Below, piece after piece: positions 1-11,574 of a stretch of 64,000 bases of DNA. Positions within the stretch are counted from its first letter, which is position 1; every line of letters starts with the position of its first letter. This DNA comes from Siderastrea siderea. Lineage: Eukaryota > Cnidaria > Anthozoa > Scleractinia > Rhizangiidae. A program made the position numbers and the translations under genes. Location of the stretch: assembly GCA_964030785.1 (NCBI GenBank), contig OZ034971.1:13485079-13549078 (forward strand), given 5' to 3'. The notes below the pieces were generated by a model. That model was not told the DNA's origin, ran no database searches, and saw only the letters and a list, made by a program, of their open reading frames with translations.

Positions 1-142
1 AGTGAAAGAAGCATCCTTTCAATGCTAAGTTATGGGTGTTTTGATTCATCTTTTATTTCTGTGAACGCAATAGCTTTAGTAGCTCTTTATCTAGAGCTGA
101 GAGAAAACTTCAGCTTTCAGGCTCGTAAAAGTAACTACAGTA

Positions 143-1385
143 GAGTATAAACTAGCCTGCGTAGCAGGCGTAAACGGGGAAAGGGAAGGGGAGCGAGAAT
201 GTGGGAGAAAAATGGGGTTCTGGGAGGTACGGACGAGGGAACGCCTGCTACAAAGAACCCCCGTTTTTCCATCTCCGCCCACCGATTTTCAGGTAATCCA
301 TTTAAGTTAACTGTCAATGCAACCACCAATCAGAAACATGCGCACGCTTTTCTGCATGACTGACTTTACGCAGGAATTCAATGAAGCGTTTAAAAATAAA
401 GTTAGCATGAGAATTTTTTTCGAATCAAATCAAAATAATATTTTCGAATCAAAATAACCTTGAACAACACTCAATTGCGCTTATTCTCGAAATACGAGAC
501 ACGAAGCTTTTCAAAATAAAAAGATTTAGATAAACCCCTCTTTGCTTCTGAAAACCAAATGCGTTCAATTTTCGCTTCTAGGAAAAGTAAGCTTAACACG
601 CAAGCAAAGAACCGCCATACATTTTGAATGGCACTTATTGACCGAACTACACGTTTTTCAAAATTTACGCGAAAGTCATAATATGAAGAATCGGACAATT
701 AAAATAAATATTTCAATACAAATTTACAATCAAAAATGTAATTTACTTTACCATAGATTCCCTACAAAGTCAACAGCTTGAGTGATGTCTTGCAACGGCA
801 GATTTCTCTTGAAAACAAACGTCTGTTCTCAAAGAATAAATTCTTCGCATTTAGTTCTCCGGATTCCACTGTTTACGATGTCGAGCGTTTCTTAGGGTTT
901 CTTCTTCCGATTTATAGTTCTCAAAAGGTGAGTCTTCATTCCGATGACGGGATATTTACACTGCCTTGAAATTCACGCGTGAAACGATGCAATAATGCTT
1001 TTTGAAATCTTCTCTGAAAATGACAAAATCTCTTCTTTCTAGGACCGTATCCCGTTGGCAAAACCACTAAAACATCTCTTCCCTTTAGAAGAGCTCTAAC
1101 CGCCGTTTCTCGCTCTGGTTTCAAGACAATTTTGTTATCTGGCCACCAAGTTCAAATCTTCTAAGAGCACGTCCTCGGCTCCTCGTCAAATTACGTCATT
1201 CTCGTGGGACCTACTGTCAAAAATTAACCAATCAGAATTTTGCGGCCGCTGGCGGCCGCAGAAATGAAAAAATGGGGGTCTTTGTAGCAGGCGTTCCCTC
1301 GTCCCTAGGCCCCAGTCCCCCATTTTCTCCCGCTCCCCTTCCCCTTCCCCGTTTACGCCTGCTACGCAGGCTAAGTATAAACACA
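143..1385. mobile_element. Inverted-repeat (foldback) element, about 1.2 kb
   Basis: Two arms of about 120 bp, at roughly 147-275 and 1262-1385, are near-perfect reverse complements. Both contain the block GCCTGCGTAGCAGGCG, the purine-rich stretch GGGGAAGGGGAGCG and GAGGGAACGCCTGCTAC. The interior of about 1 kb is AT-rich and carries a broken helicase-like fragment reading leftward. The structure is that of a DNA element with long terminal inverted repeats. I found no transposase and no convincing target-site duplication, so the class is open. It lies upstream of the first visible SARNP exon, probably in that gene's intron. Confidence 0.6.
936..1153 (-). pseudogene. RecQ-like DNA helicase fragment (N-terminal part, truncated)
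   Basis: The minus strand reads NKIVLKPERETAVRALLKG followed by RDVLVVLPTGYG. This matches the motif 0 and motif I (Walker A) region of RecQ-type helicases, where 'KPEQ..AV..L..G.DVL.VLPTGYGKS' is usual. Here the lysine-serine of the P-loop is absent: GYG is followed by PRKKR, and no further helicase motif follows. It sits inside the inverted-repeat element and reads away from its right arm. It is either a captured exon fragment or the 5' remnant of a dead RecQ-like gene copy. No function is expected. Confidence 0.5.
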
Positions 1386-1394
1386 GGATAAGGT

Positions 1395-1506
1395 AGGGGG
1401 CTAGTCGTCCATAAGGTGGGGGGCTAGTCGTCCAGAAGGTGGGGGCTAGTCGTCCAGAGTGGGGGCTAGTTGTCTGGGGCTAATTGTCTGGGGGGCGAGT
1501 TGTCCG
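1395..1506. repeat. G-rich minisatellite, about 5-6 units of 15-28 bp
   Basis: Imperfect tandem copies of GGTGGGGGCTAGTCGTCCAG, shortening and diverging rightward to GGGGCTAATTGTCTGG. It lies immediately right of the inverted-repeat element. Its G runs could form quadruplex structures; that is inference. Confidence 0.7.
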
Positions 1507-2299
1507 GATACCAATGATAGTTATATTCTGTAAGCCCATGTATTACATACTAGTCCCTGGAATGTGGACTAGAGGGAATTTCAGGCAATGTTTCAGTTTT
1601 TGCCCAAAATCGCCTCACATCCTCATCCAGTTTGAAAAGGGCTATACAGGAACAAATCCAGGTTGCCAAGCAACCCGTTATATTACTTACAAGTCTGTTT
1701 TTTAATCTTGCGTGCACATGTCGTGTAGTGAAAGTATGCTTTATTACCACTTTGTTATAGATGTAGACATGTTCACGTTTTCTCGGTATAAATAACACTC
1801 TTTCATTTGGATTATGCTATCAATAAACAAGATAAATTAAGTGACTCTGTTGATGCAGTGAGCTTTTGGTGATCCACTAACCACTGGTTATTGCGATGGG
1901 GATCAGATGTTACTGGAATTTCCAAAAGAAATTAATGACCCCTTGAAGGTTGTAAACCCCCCTCCCCCGTAAAAACAATAAAATGCAATAAGAATGTCAG
2001 AAAGTTAATCTCAAACATGACTTGATCAATGGACTAAGCAGTGCGCATTTATATTTTGTGCCAATACTAAGAGTGATTCTTTGAAAAATATTCTGGACTG
2101 CAATTAAACTTGGCAAAGACTCTTTTAATTCTTTTTAAAAAGATAACCTTAAAAGTACTTTTTTTTAAACAAAGACTGTGCTTGTTATTTAATGTATTTT
2201 GTCCAATTTTATTTGGATTAAGACTGCTGGATCCAGAAGTAACAAGGGTTGTTCCTTTGGATTGTTACAGAATAATACTGGTATTTTTGTTCTTGCTAG
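1507..2299. other. Non-coding stretch before the first visible SARNP exon
   Basis: No exon, RNA gene or repeat recognised. It was searched for an exon encoding a SAP domain (a leucine-rich helix-turn-helix with 'RGL..KG.K..L..RL') and none was seen. It ends with the pyrimidine tract and AG acceptor of the exon at 2300, so it is most likely intron. Confidence 0.5.
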
Positions 2300-5200
2300 G
2301 TGTGGTTGTTAGTCAAGACGAAAGTGAAGAGATTGTTGATGAGCATGATGTTGACGAGCATGATGTTGAAGATGACTTGGAAAATGATGCTGATGACTTG
2401 GATGATGTTGACGTTGGAGAGGACGTGGCAGAACATTTAGGTGCAGAGGACTTGGAAGAACAAACCAAAGATAAAGAAATTACCAAGGTGAGTTTTGTGT
2501 TTAGAAGGCTTTTAACTATAAACAGTTGAATCTCCTTGTAGAGACTGCTCACTCAGAGACAGGAAAGGTGGTAGCTTACAGCCGGAAATAATATTGTTAT
2601 AGGGTCATGTGTACATGTATGCTTGCTGATCAAGCATAAAGGTGGATCCTTGTTTATGTTGGCAGTCTTTGTTCGAAGCATTATCGTAAATAATTATCAA
2701 AACCTTTATAGTTAGCTTGGCAGATGTAAACACAAAAAATTTAAAGAGACTGGCACATTTAGTAAAAATAGCTAATGTGAGAAGAGAATGTTGAAAACTG
2801 AAGCAGATATTCCTTTTTGAAAAAGGTCAAATTTACAGACGTTTGGGCTGTAAAATGTCTGTAAATGTAAAGGATCCGCCTATTGCAATGTTGTTGTGAC
2901 AGACAGGCAGCTTTTATTAAATTAGCACAATAAAAGTAAAAGCTGTACAGCTTGTGGGGTCATAAAGAAATAATACAAATAAATACCTGACAAAAAACTA
3001 AACTATTTGTAATTTGTAAAATTTAAAAATAAATGACAAAGCTATTTACATCTCGTAAGAACATTTTTGTTTGATTACTTTGACTGTTCTTGTCCAGGAT
3101 ACTTTGGTAGCAGAAAAACAAGAAAAAGTGGCAACAAGCCCTGTGTAAGTACAACTAGCAGTACAACAACATCAACATGTTAAACATTAAACATTACTAG
3201 TATTTTCAAATCTTAAATACAAGATAGCTTCCACCCACAAATAGAAAAGACCTAATTGAGGCAAGAAAGGGCACACGTAGATAGAAAGAAAAAGAAATCA
3301 GATTATGTTACAGTACCAATTGTTAAAATAATTATATTAATTTTACAAGGTGAGAACTGGAATTCTTTACTATCATTTTTTGTTGGGTTGGTCTTTCATG
3401 GAGGCCTGCCGATGTTGTGGTTAATGCAACATTAGTGGCTAAAGGATGGGTTCTGCGTTTTGTTGTTTCTGTAAAGTGTAGATAAGCATCTTGAATCCAC
3501 AGTCTCTCTAACCAGGTGTAATGGCAAGCCAGTAGTGGGTTAACCTTCATTAAACAATGCATCTCATTCAGGGGGAGTACTTATGCTTCTGTTTGCCCAT
3601 GCTACAGAAACCGGCTATTTGTGCGGACACTAATGTTCCACCTGTGTTGTTTCAATCCACTGTGCTGGACACAGGTCTACTTTACTTACTTCTGTTTTGT
3701 TTATCACATCCTCTGTCACTAGTTAAGGATCGTCTGGAGATAATTATCTAAGTTGCACTTTTTTTCTTCAGTAAAAAGGTGCCCATCACACCCCCAGGAC
3801 AAAAGCCAGCCTCAGTAACAATGACCGATGAACAGGTAAATATAATAACAAAGTATTTCAACTATAGCACTGACTCTAGTCAAGTTTTCATCAGCCATCT
3901 AAAATCTTCAGTTGTGAGGCCCCTTAGTAACACTGGCCATGGAACAGGTGAATGTTATAACAGAGGATTAGTCCCACAACACACTAGTCAAGTTTTCATT
4001 TGCCACTTTGATTGAATCTTCAATTGTGAGCTGGTGTGCTTTAATTGAGTTCAGATAGCTGGTCTTCAAAAATACAGGCACTTTTATGACAATTTGTATC
4101 CATGCTATCTTAGTTTATTCTTTTATAAACAATAAAATTGACTAATTTATCTAGGGGCTCACCATATTGTATAAGTCACCAAACATCTTGTCAGTGACCC
4201 TGTCTATTTCACTTATATAAACTGGTTTCTTTTACTATGTATATCAATTTGGTTAATAAATAAAACCCAACACACCAAATGCTATCTCAAAACACCCTGT
4301 TTTGGCTCCAGTTACTGTTGCGCTTTCTCGTCCATGAGAGACTTGGATATGTGAAAAGTCAGACCAAGTTGAACCTGTTCACTTGCAATAAATGTAGTAT
4401 GAAAAATTTAACAATAATGCTATTACTACTCCTTGATAAACAAATTAATTTTAATGATTTTATTGTTTAATAGAAAAAAGCCCAAAGATTGGCAAGATTT
4501 GGCCAGTCTCCACCAGGGACAGAAACTGATAAAAAGCAAGCAAGAGCACAAAGGTGAGACTTGGTTTTGTAGTATATTCTCAAAGATTTACTGGCATTTG
4601 AAATAAATTAGAAAGGCTACAGTGTCTTAGAATAAAACCAACTTCAATTAACCACATGTGAAGCAAAACATTTTTAGAGACAGAGCCAATAGACAAGCTT
4701 GGGAACTTGTGCCTAGCGAGTTCGTGGGTACCTTGTTTAATCCAAGGTAAGCAGAGACGTATCCCTGGCAACCTTGTGAGTGGCACCATCACACTGAGAA
4801 AGAGAAAATAGTTACTGGCTAGGTAGAGTGGTGTACAAATGGCAACAATTCTAACAGTTTTACATGATTGTACATACCAGGGCTCTAATTGCTTGTAAAA
4901 TATTCGCATCAGCCTTGCGTGAAAGCATTGCTGTGAGCTACTACAGATTTGATCTGAGAAATAATTCTGTATGAACAAGGTTACTGTTTCAGACCTGCAG
5001 GCGTGAGAACTTAGGTTCAGCTCAATTGTCTCTGAAAAATGCGTGGTTACCCCAGATTTTGTTTTTGGATTCTGATAGCCCTTGCTAAGATTTGTGTTTT
5101 CCACATGGTCATAAACCGTGCAAAAATATTGTTGTATTGGTGGGCAAATTCCTTAAGAATCCCGAACATCCTGAGATGCGCAGAACGTATGCGCAGTAAC

Positions 5201-6337
5201 AAAAGGAGGCAATGTCCTTAAACTTGCCCCAAAACTGAGGTTACTACGACAAAAGTTCTCCCAAAGCTGAATGGCAGAAAATGTTGAAGTTTTGAGTGCC
5301 AACATTGTTACTTTTATGGACTGAATTATTTCACAATTTTTGTGGTTGTTTCAGATTTGGATTGTCAAGTCCAACTAGTAATGGCACTGCAAAGAGCTCT
5401 CCAATTGTTGCAGCAAAGGTAAAATAAGTCAGTACCGTACTTCATTTCGTTAATACGCCAGGGTACTCTTCAGGGCTCAACATTGATATTTTCAAATGTT
5501 TCTTTTCCTAATTCTAGGATGTGGATGTTGAGAAGTTAAAGAAAAGAGCTGAAAGATTTGGAGCAGTTTCTCCTGTTATGACCAAGGTATCACCAAGTTC
5601 TTAAATGTTTTCATGTCCATTGAAGTTTGTCAAAAAGACATAATTGCCCTGGCTTAATTTTGCTTGCCCTTTCAGAATTGTGAAGCTCACATGCGAAAAA
5701 GAGAGTTTTTGCTTTGCATGTTGATGCATTAGATCAGCTGTAGTGAACGTAAAATTGAGCCTGCAAACATTTTATTTATGAGAGATCCTGAATAAGATGT
5801 CGTATTTACAATATACTTGTAATCCTCAATTTTCAAAGGTACGGACACACCAGAGGGTAACTGGAAATTGAAATTACAGATACCTCATTGACAAATGCAA
5901 ACAACAAAGTAAGCTCCTCAAAACTTACTTGTCTGTCGGAGTTAAGATACTCGTCCAAAGGACTTTATAGTTGTCTTGGACAACCCTATTACTGCTAATA
6001 TGGATCCCTGATATTGAGTTCTTAGATGCTTTCACTGCAAGACAAAGTTGATGATGACAGCTATTTCGTTTGCAGATTGAAGAAACTGATAAATTACTAA
6101 AGAGGAAACAACGGTTTGGTGTTGCTGTTGCTTCATCTCCTGCAGATAGCACTGATGTAAGTTTTGTAGTAGTGCACATACTGTAAAATATACTTATGTT
6201 ACTAGTTTTAACATTTTATCAGTTCAGAATAAAAGTGCAAGGTTCGTAGTTTAACTTGGCATCTCAGGTTGTTGTAAAGTTTGTTTTTGTCTTTGTAGGC
6301 TAAGAAGAAAAAGAGAGCGGAGAGGTTTGGGCTGTAA
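2300..6337 (+). CDS. SARNP: SARNP/CIP29/Tho1-like SAP domain ribonucleoprotein, 3' part (8 exons)
   Basis: Exons 2300-2487, 3098-3144, 3772-3835, 4474-4553, 5355-5418, 5518-5586, 6076-6156 and 6299-6337 (stop TAA). All have GT/AG borders and joining phases (632 coding bases, about 209 aa). The family partners TREX (UAP56/ALYREF) in nuclear mRNA export. The product shows a long Asp/Glu-rich segment, then the family hallmark: repeated basic blocks ending in RFG (QRLARFG, RAQRFG, KRAERFG, KRKQRFG) and a C-terminal KKKKRAERFGL. Human SARNP has the same order but starts with a SAP DNA/RNA-binding domain. That part is not found here and should be encoded left of 2300, probably left of the window. 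The first exon's acceptor (TTCTTGCTAG before 2300) is chosen on its pyrimidine tract; a second AG lies 13 bp further on. Confidence 0.88.
5018..5217 (+). mobile_element. Half copy of TTAA-flanked foldback element (GGACAGTGCCTCC family)
   Basis: About 200 bp, from CTCAATTGTCTCTGAAAAAT to GGAGGCAATGTCC followed by TTAA at 5218-5221. It matches the right arm of the complete copies at 28,287-28,671 and 41,841-42,266. It lies in the SARNP intron between exons 4474-4553 and 5355-5418. Confidence 0.75.
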
Positions 6338-6836
6338 AGCAGTTGTTCAGGCATTTACCAGCCACACAGAAGTAGTCTTGTATTTCAAGGAAGACTTTGT
6401 TTTATAATGTCTTCACGATGAAACCCAGGAGGAACTTTGTAAAAAAAACGAGGATATACACATCTATGAAATAATGGGGGTTGGAGTTTTACGTTGTAGT
6501 TAAAAGACCTTGCTGATCATGTACATATTGTGACAAGTGATTGAAAAGTCAACTCAGTAATTAAGCTGCAATCAAGTATCTTATCCTTGGCCAGTATGAT
6601 TGGTCTAAGAAAGGACAACTTGATGTGATTTTCATGACGATGGCTCCTCGGATTTTATCAACGCATGGAAGTGGCTTCGCTTTGTTTGTTGATTGCAACA
6701 CTGGGAAGGGCGTGTCCATGCACGGCTGTTTTTTAAAAGTTACCACAACAAAAGGTAATTAGTAGATCAGGAGTTTTTAGATTTTAATTTTTCGCATTAT
6801 CCTAGCTCTATGTTAAGGCTCTCATTTGTTCCTTAA

Positions 6837-7492
6837 GGTCATTCCCCTGTATTGCATTGCGCATCCTTACTGCGCACGATTTGTTGCATCATTAGCGCGC
6901 GCTCATAGCGCGCGCACGTCCAGGGAGTAATAGGTTTTCTATGAGGCTAAGCTCGCCAGGGAAAAGAATAGTTGTTAACTCTAAAACAAGCATGGGGACC
7001 TATCTTTTTTTCCAAATATTTTTGACCTACCATTCATACTCTTTTTGTACAGAGAGTGAGAAAAAAAAACACGTTCGAAAAAAAAATTGTTACTAGAAAC
7101 GCGTTACTCACGGAGATAAAATCACGACCTCGAGAACACGCACGTAAGGATGGTTTTCAGTCAATTTCGTTTGATGCTTCCAGCATCTGCCATAAAACTT
7201 CTAGTAAATTGTTCCTTGTTATCGATATTTTACATTTAGTGCATTGTTTCAAGATTTGCTTCAATCGTGTGCATCCTCTTCCTAGGGAAAGTAGCGTAAA
7301 CTGGTCAAATAGCCAAGTGTTCGTTAGGCGAAATTGCAAGGAATTATGGGGTAACTTGAGACGATGATATCTCGTAAACGGACATGGGGACCTATTCTTT
7401 TTATTTTATATTTCAAAACATTGCGCGATAGATAACAACTTGTGAAAGTTTGACAAAAATCGTATGTTAAATTTTATTTCGGGGGAATGACC
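6837..7492. mobile_element. Non-autonomous TTAA-target DNA element with GGTCATTCCCC ends
   Basis: A 656-bp element with terminal inverted repeats GGTCATTCCCC / GGGGAATGACC, flanked on both sides by TTAA (6833-6836 and 7493-7496). TTAA target duplication is the signature of piggyBac-type transposition. No transposase is encoded. The interior includes a GCGCGCGCTCATAGCGCGCGC palindrome near 6895. It lies in the convergent SARNP/POLR1B interval. Confidence 0.7.
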
Positions 7493-7499
7493 TTAACTA

Positions 7500-9911
7500 A
7501 CCTAGTAAAGTTCAAGAATTGCGCAGTCCCACTTGATGTCAAGAGACTGTGAAAGGAGTGTGGCAAAGAATACTTAAGGAACTAAAGTAGCGGTAGTTCG
7601 CTAGCCACAGTTAAACAAGCAACGAGTTTAGTAACGAATAGTACGTCTTTATAACTCCAGTAGCCATGTGGTATATAGATTAGTGATCAATATGAAAAGG
7701 GGTAGAAGAAACAGGTTATGATTTTACATTGTAGTCCATCTAGAAGAAGGAAAAATGCAGGTTTCAGCTAAAGTTGCCTTAACAATAGCAGTCAAAATTT
7801 GAGTGGCAGCAGAGAGTAGGTTCGTTTTGCAAATGTGTTTTTCTTGACGTAAAGCGTTGGAGAGAACCATGGACAATTTGACGACTACATCGACTATGCA
7901 ACTTAAATTAACAGTTATTTTTGGGCTCTGATATTTGTAACTGGAACAAGTCGGGTTTCTTTGCGAGTTGTTTAGCCTTGCACTCTTCCACTATCCACAG
8001 AGAAGCTGTACGTAGCTTAGCACGGTTAGCGTCACACTGTTCTCCTTGTACGTACACCGGTTCCATTCAACACTGCCTTCTAGTTTTTATTGAAGTGATT
8101 TTTGTGTTGCGTTTGTTCTCGTCGTTGATTTTCAGAACCCGGAAACTATATAAGGAAGTTGTTGTTTGTAATCGTTTCACACAGAAACAGATTTGGGAAA
8201 TTCTTGCGTTTTATTTAACACGGTCCTTTTTAACTTCAGGGAAGTCTCTTTTCCTTCTTTTTTTTTTTTTCAAATGAGTTATAGGCGTATAACAAATCCT
8301 CCTTTGCTTTGCTTTTTATTCAAATGACATTAATTTAACCAAACTTGTTCGGCTTATCAGCAGTTTTATGAACTTTCCTACCTTGTAAGTAGTTCTTTTG
8401 TAATGTTTCGTTTTAAAACGTTAGTGGCGAGCCAGTGGTAACATTGTTTCACCCAGGTAGTTAGGCTTATAACAATGTTGGAAATTACGATAGACCAGTG
8501 TTACATTGAGTATTTTGAGGATGGTGGAATGGACTTCTTGCACAAGTCAGAGTGATCACGTGATGTTATGCATTGTCTTTCAAAAGTACGATGGCAAACC
8601 CCCTTATAAATCTATGGTTAGGGTTAGCGTAGCGGAATCAATTCACAATCGATCAGCATCTAACAATGCATCAAAATTCGTGGCAATTTCGAATTCAGTT
8701 TAACTTACAACGTACATGTAGCTGAAGAGTTCTGTCAGTTCGTCTAGTCAGTTAAATTTGCAAGCGAACACTATGATTACATAAGGGCTCGTGTCAACTT
8801 CAAATCCAGATTTCTTACTCATAATTGAAGATATCTGTCTGTTCGTTTTCATCCTTCATTTTATCTCAAACTTCTTGCTATAATTAGCAGTAAAAGGGTT
8901 TTTAGTGCGAGGCAACGGTGATTTGTTAATCTCAAATGCGCGTTAATCAACTACCCAACAATCGCGCCTAAAAGTACAGTACTCGGTAAATACCAGGAAC
9001 GTGTTACGAAGGGAGTCTGATGGCCACGTTTTACTTGAAATCGCCAAAAACTGCTTGGTTGTAGGACTGTTGCAGAAATAAGAACTAAGAAAACGTTTTA
9101 TAAGTTTTAAAGATATACCCTGTGAAATAGTATGGCGAAGCAGTAGTAAGAGCAGAACGTTTAGGGTCTGCCAGTGTTCTAACCCTTACTCGATTTGTGA
9201 AAATTATTTCAGAACAGCATCCACGTACATATCCATACATTTTCAGCTTTTATTACGGACAAATAATGCGCTATAGCTATATTTTCCCTTGATGCGGAAC
9301 GCGGTTTTTGTTGGGCAGAAGTGTATCCGGAATTTTAGACAAAGTAACGAAACTTAGTATCTTATTCAATCGCCATTACATTTGTTGGGAGCAGTATGAC
9401 AACGATTTCGCTTAAGTCAAGTTAAACAAAGAAGCGGTTTATTTCGTTTATTACTAGAAATCTTACAAACATACTGTGTTGTTTTGTCATTGTTATGCAG
9501 TGTCTCGTTAATGAATACGTTGTTTTCTGTGCAATAAAATCTTTGTTTACTCATGTTGTGTTGACGTTATCCTTTTGTGCGATACTGAGGACCTATCCTG
9601 TTCGCAGAGGTTTTGCTTTCTTTTTCTCAAACCAACTTGAGCCGCGACGCGTTTGAGGAAAAGAAAGAAAAACCTCTCGGACCAGGGTACTGGGGAACGT
9701 TCCGGAACGTCAAGGGCGCCTACCGGAAGTCCTCCTTATCATCTTTGACGCGTTTTGACGTCATCAATGTAAACACAACCGTGGAAAGAAGCAAAATTAC
9801 GCCAGTGAAAAAAAAGCAAGACTTCCGGGTGTCGACTGGGACGTCCGCGATATCAACGTTCTCGTTGTTAACCCTTTCAGGGCCCACGAACAGGAAACCC
9901 ACAGACTCTGT
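7500..9911. other. Intergenic stretch without recognised gene
   Basis: No open frame here resembles a known protein, and codon structure is poor on both strands. The one notable sequence is a plus-strand AATAAA at 9533-9538 followed by a T/G-rich tract, which could mark the 3' end of an unrecognised non-coding transcript or a very long SARNP 3' UTR. That is inference only. Confidence 0.4.
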
Positions 9912-10049
9912 GACCGTTTGTAGTTTCAAAATTCTAAGGGAATGTATGGGAAAACCGAAAGGTTTCTAATAACCCGAGATATTGCGAGTTATTAGAGACC
10001 TTTCGGTTTCCCCGTACATTCCCTTATAATTTTGACACAACAAACGGTC
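9912..10049. repeat. Long perfect-type hairpin (62-bp arms, 14-nt loop)
   Basis: Arms 9912-9973 and 9988-10049 are reverse complements with about 6 mismatches. They contain GGGAATGTATGGGAAAACCG on the left and the mirrored form on the right. Weaker complementarity extends outward (CAGGGC..CCACG). It is probably a small palindromic MITE; no clear target duplication is visible. Confidence 0.7.
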
Positions 10050-10424
10050 AAACAGTTTGCGTGGGTGCCCTGTGGGCTAGCCTGCGTGCAGACGTCCCGC
10101 AGGTTACTACCTATTTTTGGAGCGTTGCTAAGGAAGTGAAAAATCTCTTCCGGTGGATGGCGTTAGCAACAGCTCCAAAAAAAACGTCAGTGGGCCCTTA
10201 CACCCCAATGAAAGTTCTCTTCACTATTTTGCACATTTCTCCTTCCGCACATTGATCTGAAGAAGGTCAGTACACGTTGCTGTGTATTTATGAACGACAA
10301 CATGTTAGACGACAAGATCTAAGTTCGACGACCGTTCTAAACACAAAAATTTTGGATTTATCAACTGAGGTGATAAGGTAAATTGGCCACCGTAAAGAGA
10401 TTGAAAGCTGACATTTCAGCTTTC

Positions 10425-10585
10425 AATCAAACCAATCGTGACTTGATTGCACGCGTTTTCCCGCGCTTGGCGCTAATTTCTTGTATTTGCTTCAATTTCT
10501 GATTGGTTCATGCTGTGTTTCGTTCCCGTTGTGATTGGTTAGAGTAATTACTTTGGTTTTTCGACACTCATTTGTAAACCGTTCT
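10425..10585. mobile_element. Partial copy of MITE with TTTTCCCGCGCTTGGCGC core
   Basis: It shares with 18,632-18,905 the blocks ACGCGTTTTCCCGCGCTTGG, TCTGATTGGTTCAT, GTGATTGGTTAGAGTAATTA and CGACACTCATTTG. The left end differs: it is replaced by the short hairpin TTGAAAGCTGA..TCAGCTTTCAA at 10,399-10,424. Confidence 0.65.
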
Positions 10586-11574
10586 ATCATTACGATTGCA
10601 TTGGATTAGATTGGCCACAAAGAATGCGCCTGGTGCGCCTTTCATCCAGTCGCTCGAACGACTGCTGTTTGAGCAAATCCATTGTAGTAATGAATCACTT
10701 GTCTTTACTGTTCATTTATTAGAAAGTTACCATGATCACTGCGCTTTTCAGTCACATTCGAACTCTGAAGTTCACGACCAACTAACGGTTGGGTTTTCCA
10801 CTGCCGTCAATCATCGCAGTGGAATAGTTTAACGGGTAAAAGAGGTCACGTGCGTTGATTGATAGATTTCGACTCACTTTGCCTTATTACGTTTCTTTAC
10901 TTGGTTGTCAACGTAGTTATGATTAAGGGCAGTAAAAATAGGGAATCGTTTGTCGGTTTTTTTATAAGTTCAAAATAAGCAGATTATTGAAAAGCGAAGT
11001 AAGATTCGATAATCTGTTGGACTAGGTTTTTTCTTTTTAAACAAACGCCCATTCTCCAAGAAACTGGTCTCCTAAGTGAATATCTCCCGCTACCCTCGCT
11101 ATCAACTGAAGCAGTTCAGTTCACAATGAACACTCCTTTCCAAGATGTTCCTGCTTTCATAAAGATTCAAGACAATACAATTACAGTTCAAATTTGCTGT
11201 TGTCAAACGCATAAGCGCGTAGGTATTTCCAGGGACGTGTTCCACCACAGGTACTTTGCATCCACTTCTCTCTTCTGTTCACCTCGAGCAGAGGCCACAT
11301 TTCAAGCGAATTCCTTCTAGTGTCGCGCACTTCGCTTCCAACTCTTTTCACATACTTATTGTACCACTTAGGCCACGAGGCAGCGACAACTACCTTGAGC
11401 GAAGTGGACAGATGCGAGATTGTTTCCTTCTGGGCTAGTGAAAAATTCATTTGCTGACAACTTTTAGCACCCTAAGAGATCTTGACGTTCATCTCAGCCA
11501 CTACAGCCACAACGTAGCGGTAAACCACACTCAACGAAGCGGACATGCCGCGAGAAGTTTTCCCTCTCATGAAC

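Noticed and set aside
778..969. Plus-strand ORF starting TTGAGTGATG and ending at an AAG|GTGAGT donor-like site, a possible upstream SARNP exon
   Set aside because: The product has no SAP-like pattern and lies inside the inverted-repeat element; a donor-like site alone is not enough.
2313..2552. Minus-strand Ser-rich ORF opposite the first visible SARNP exon
   Set aside because: It is the antisense of the GAT/GAA-rich acidic exon; low-complexity shadow with no independent support.
4580..5104. 174-codon minus-strand ORF in the SARNP region
   Set aside because: It overlaps a real plus-strand exon neighbourhood and the half foldback element; no recognisable domain.
7921..8277. 118-codon ORF in the convergent intergenic region
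   Set aside because: No similarity recognised, ends in poly-Phe from a T-run, no exon-like borders.
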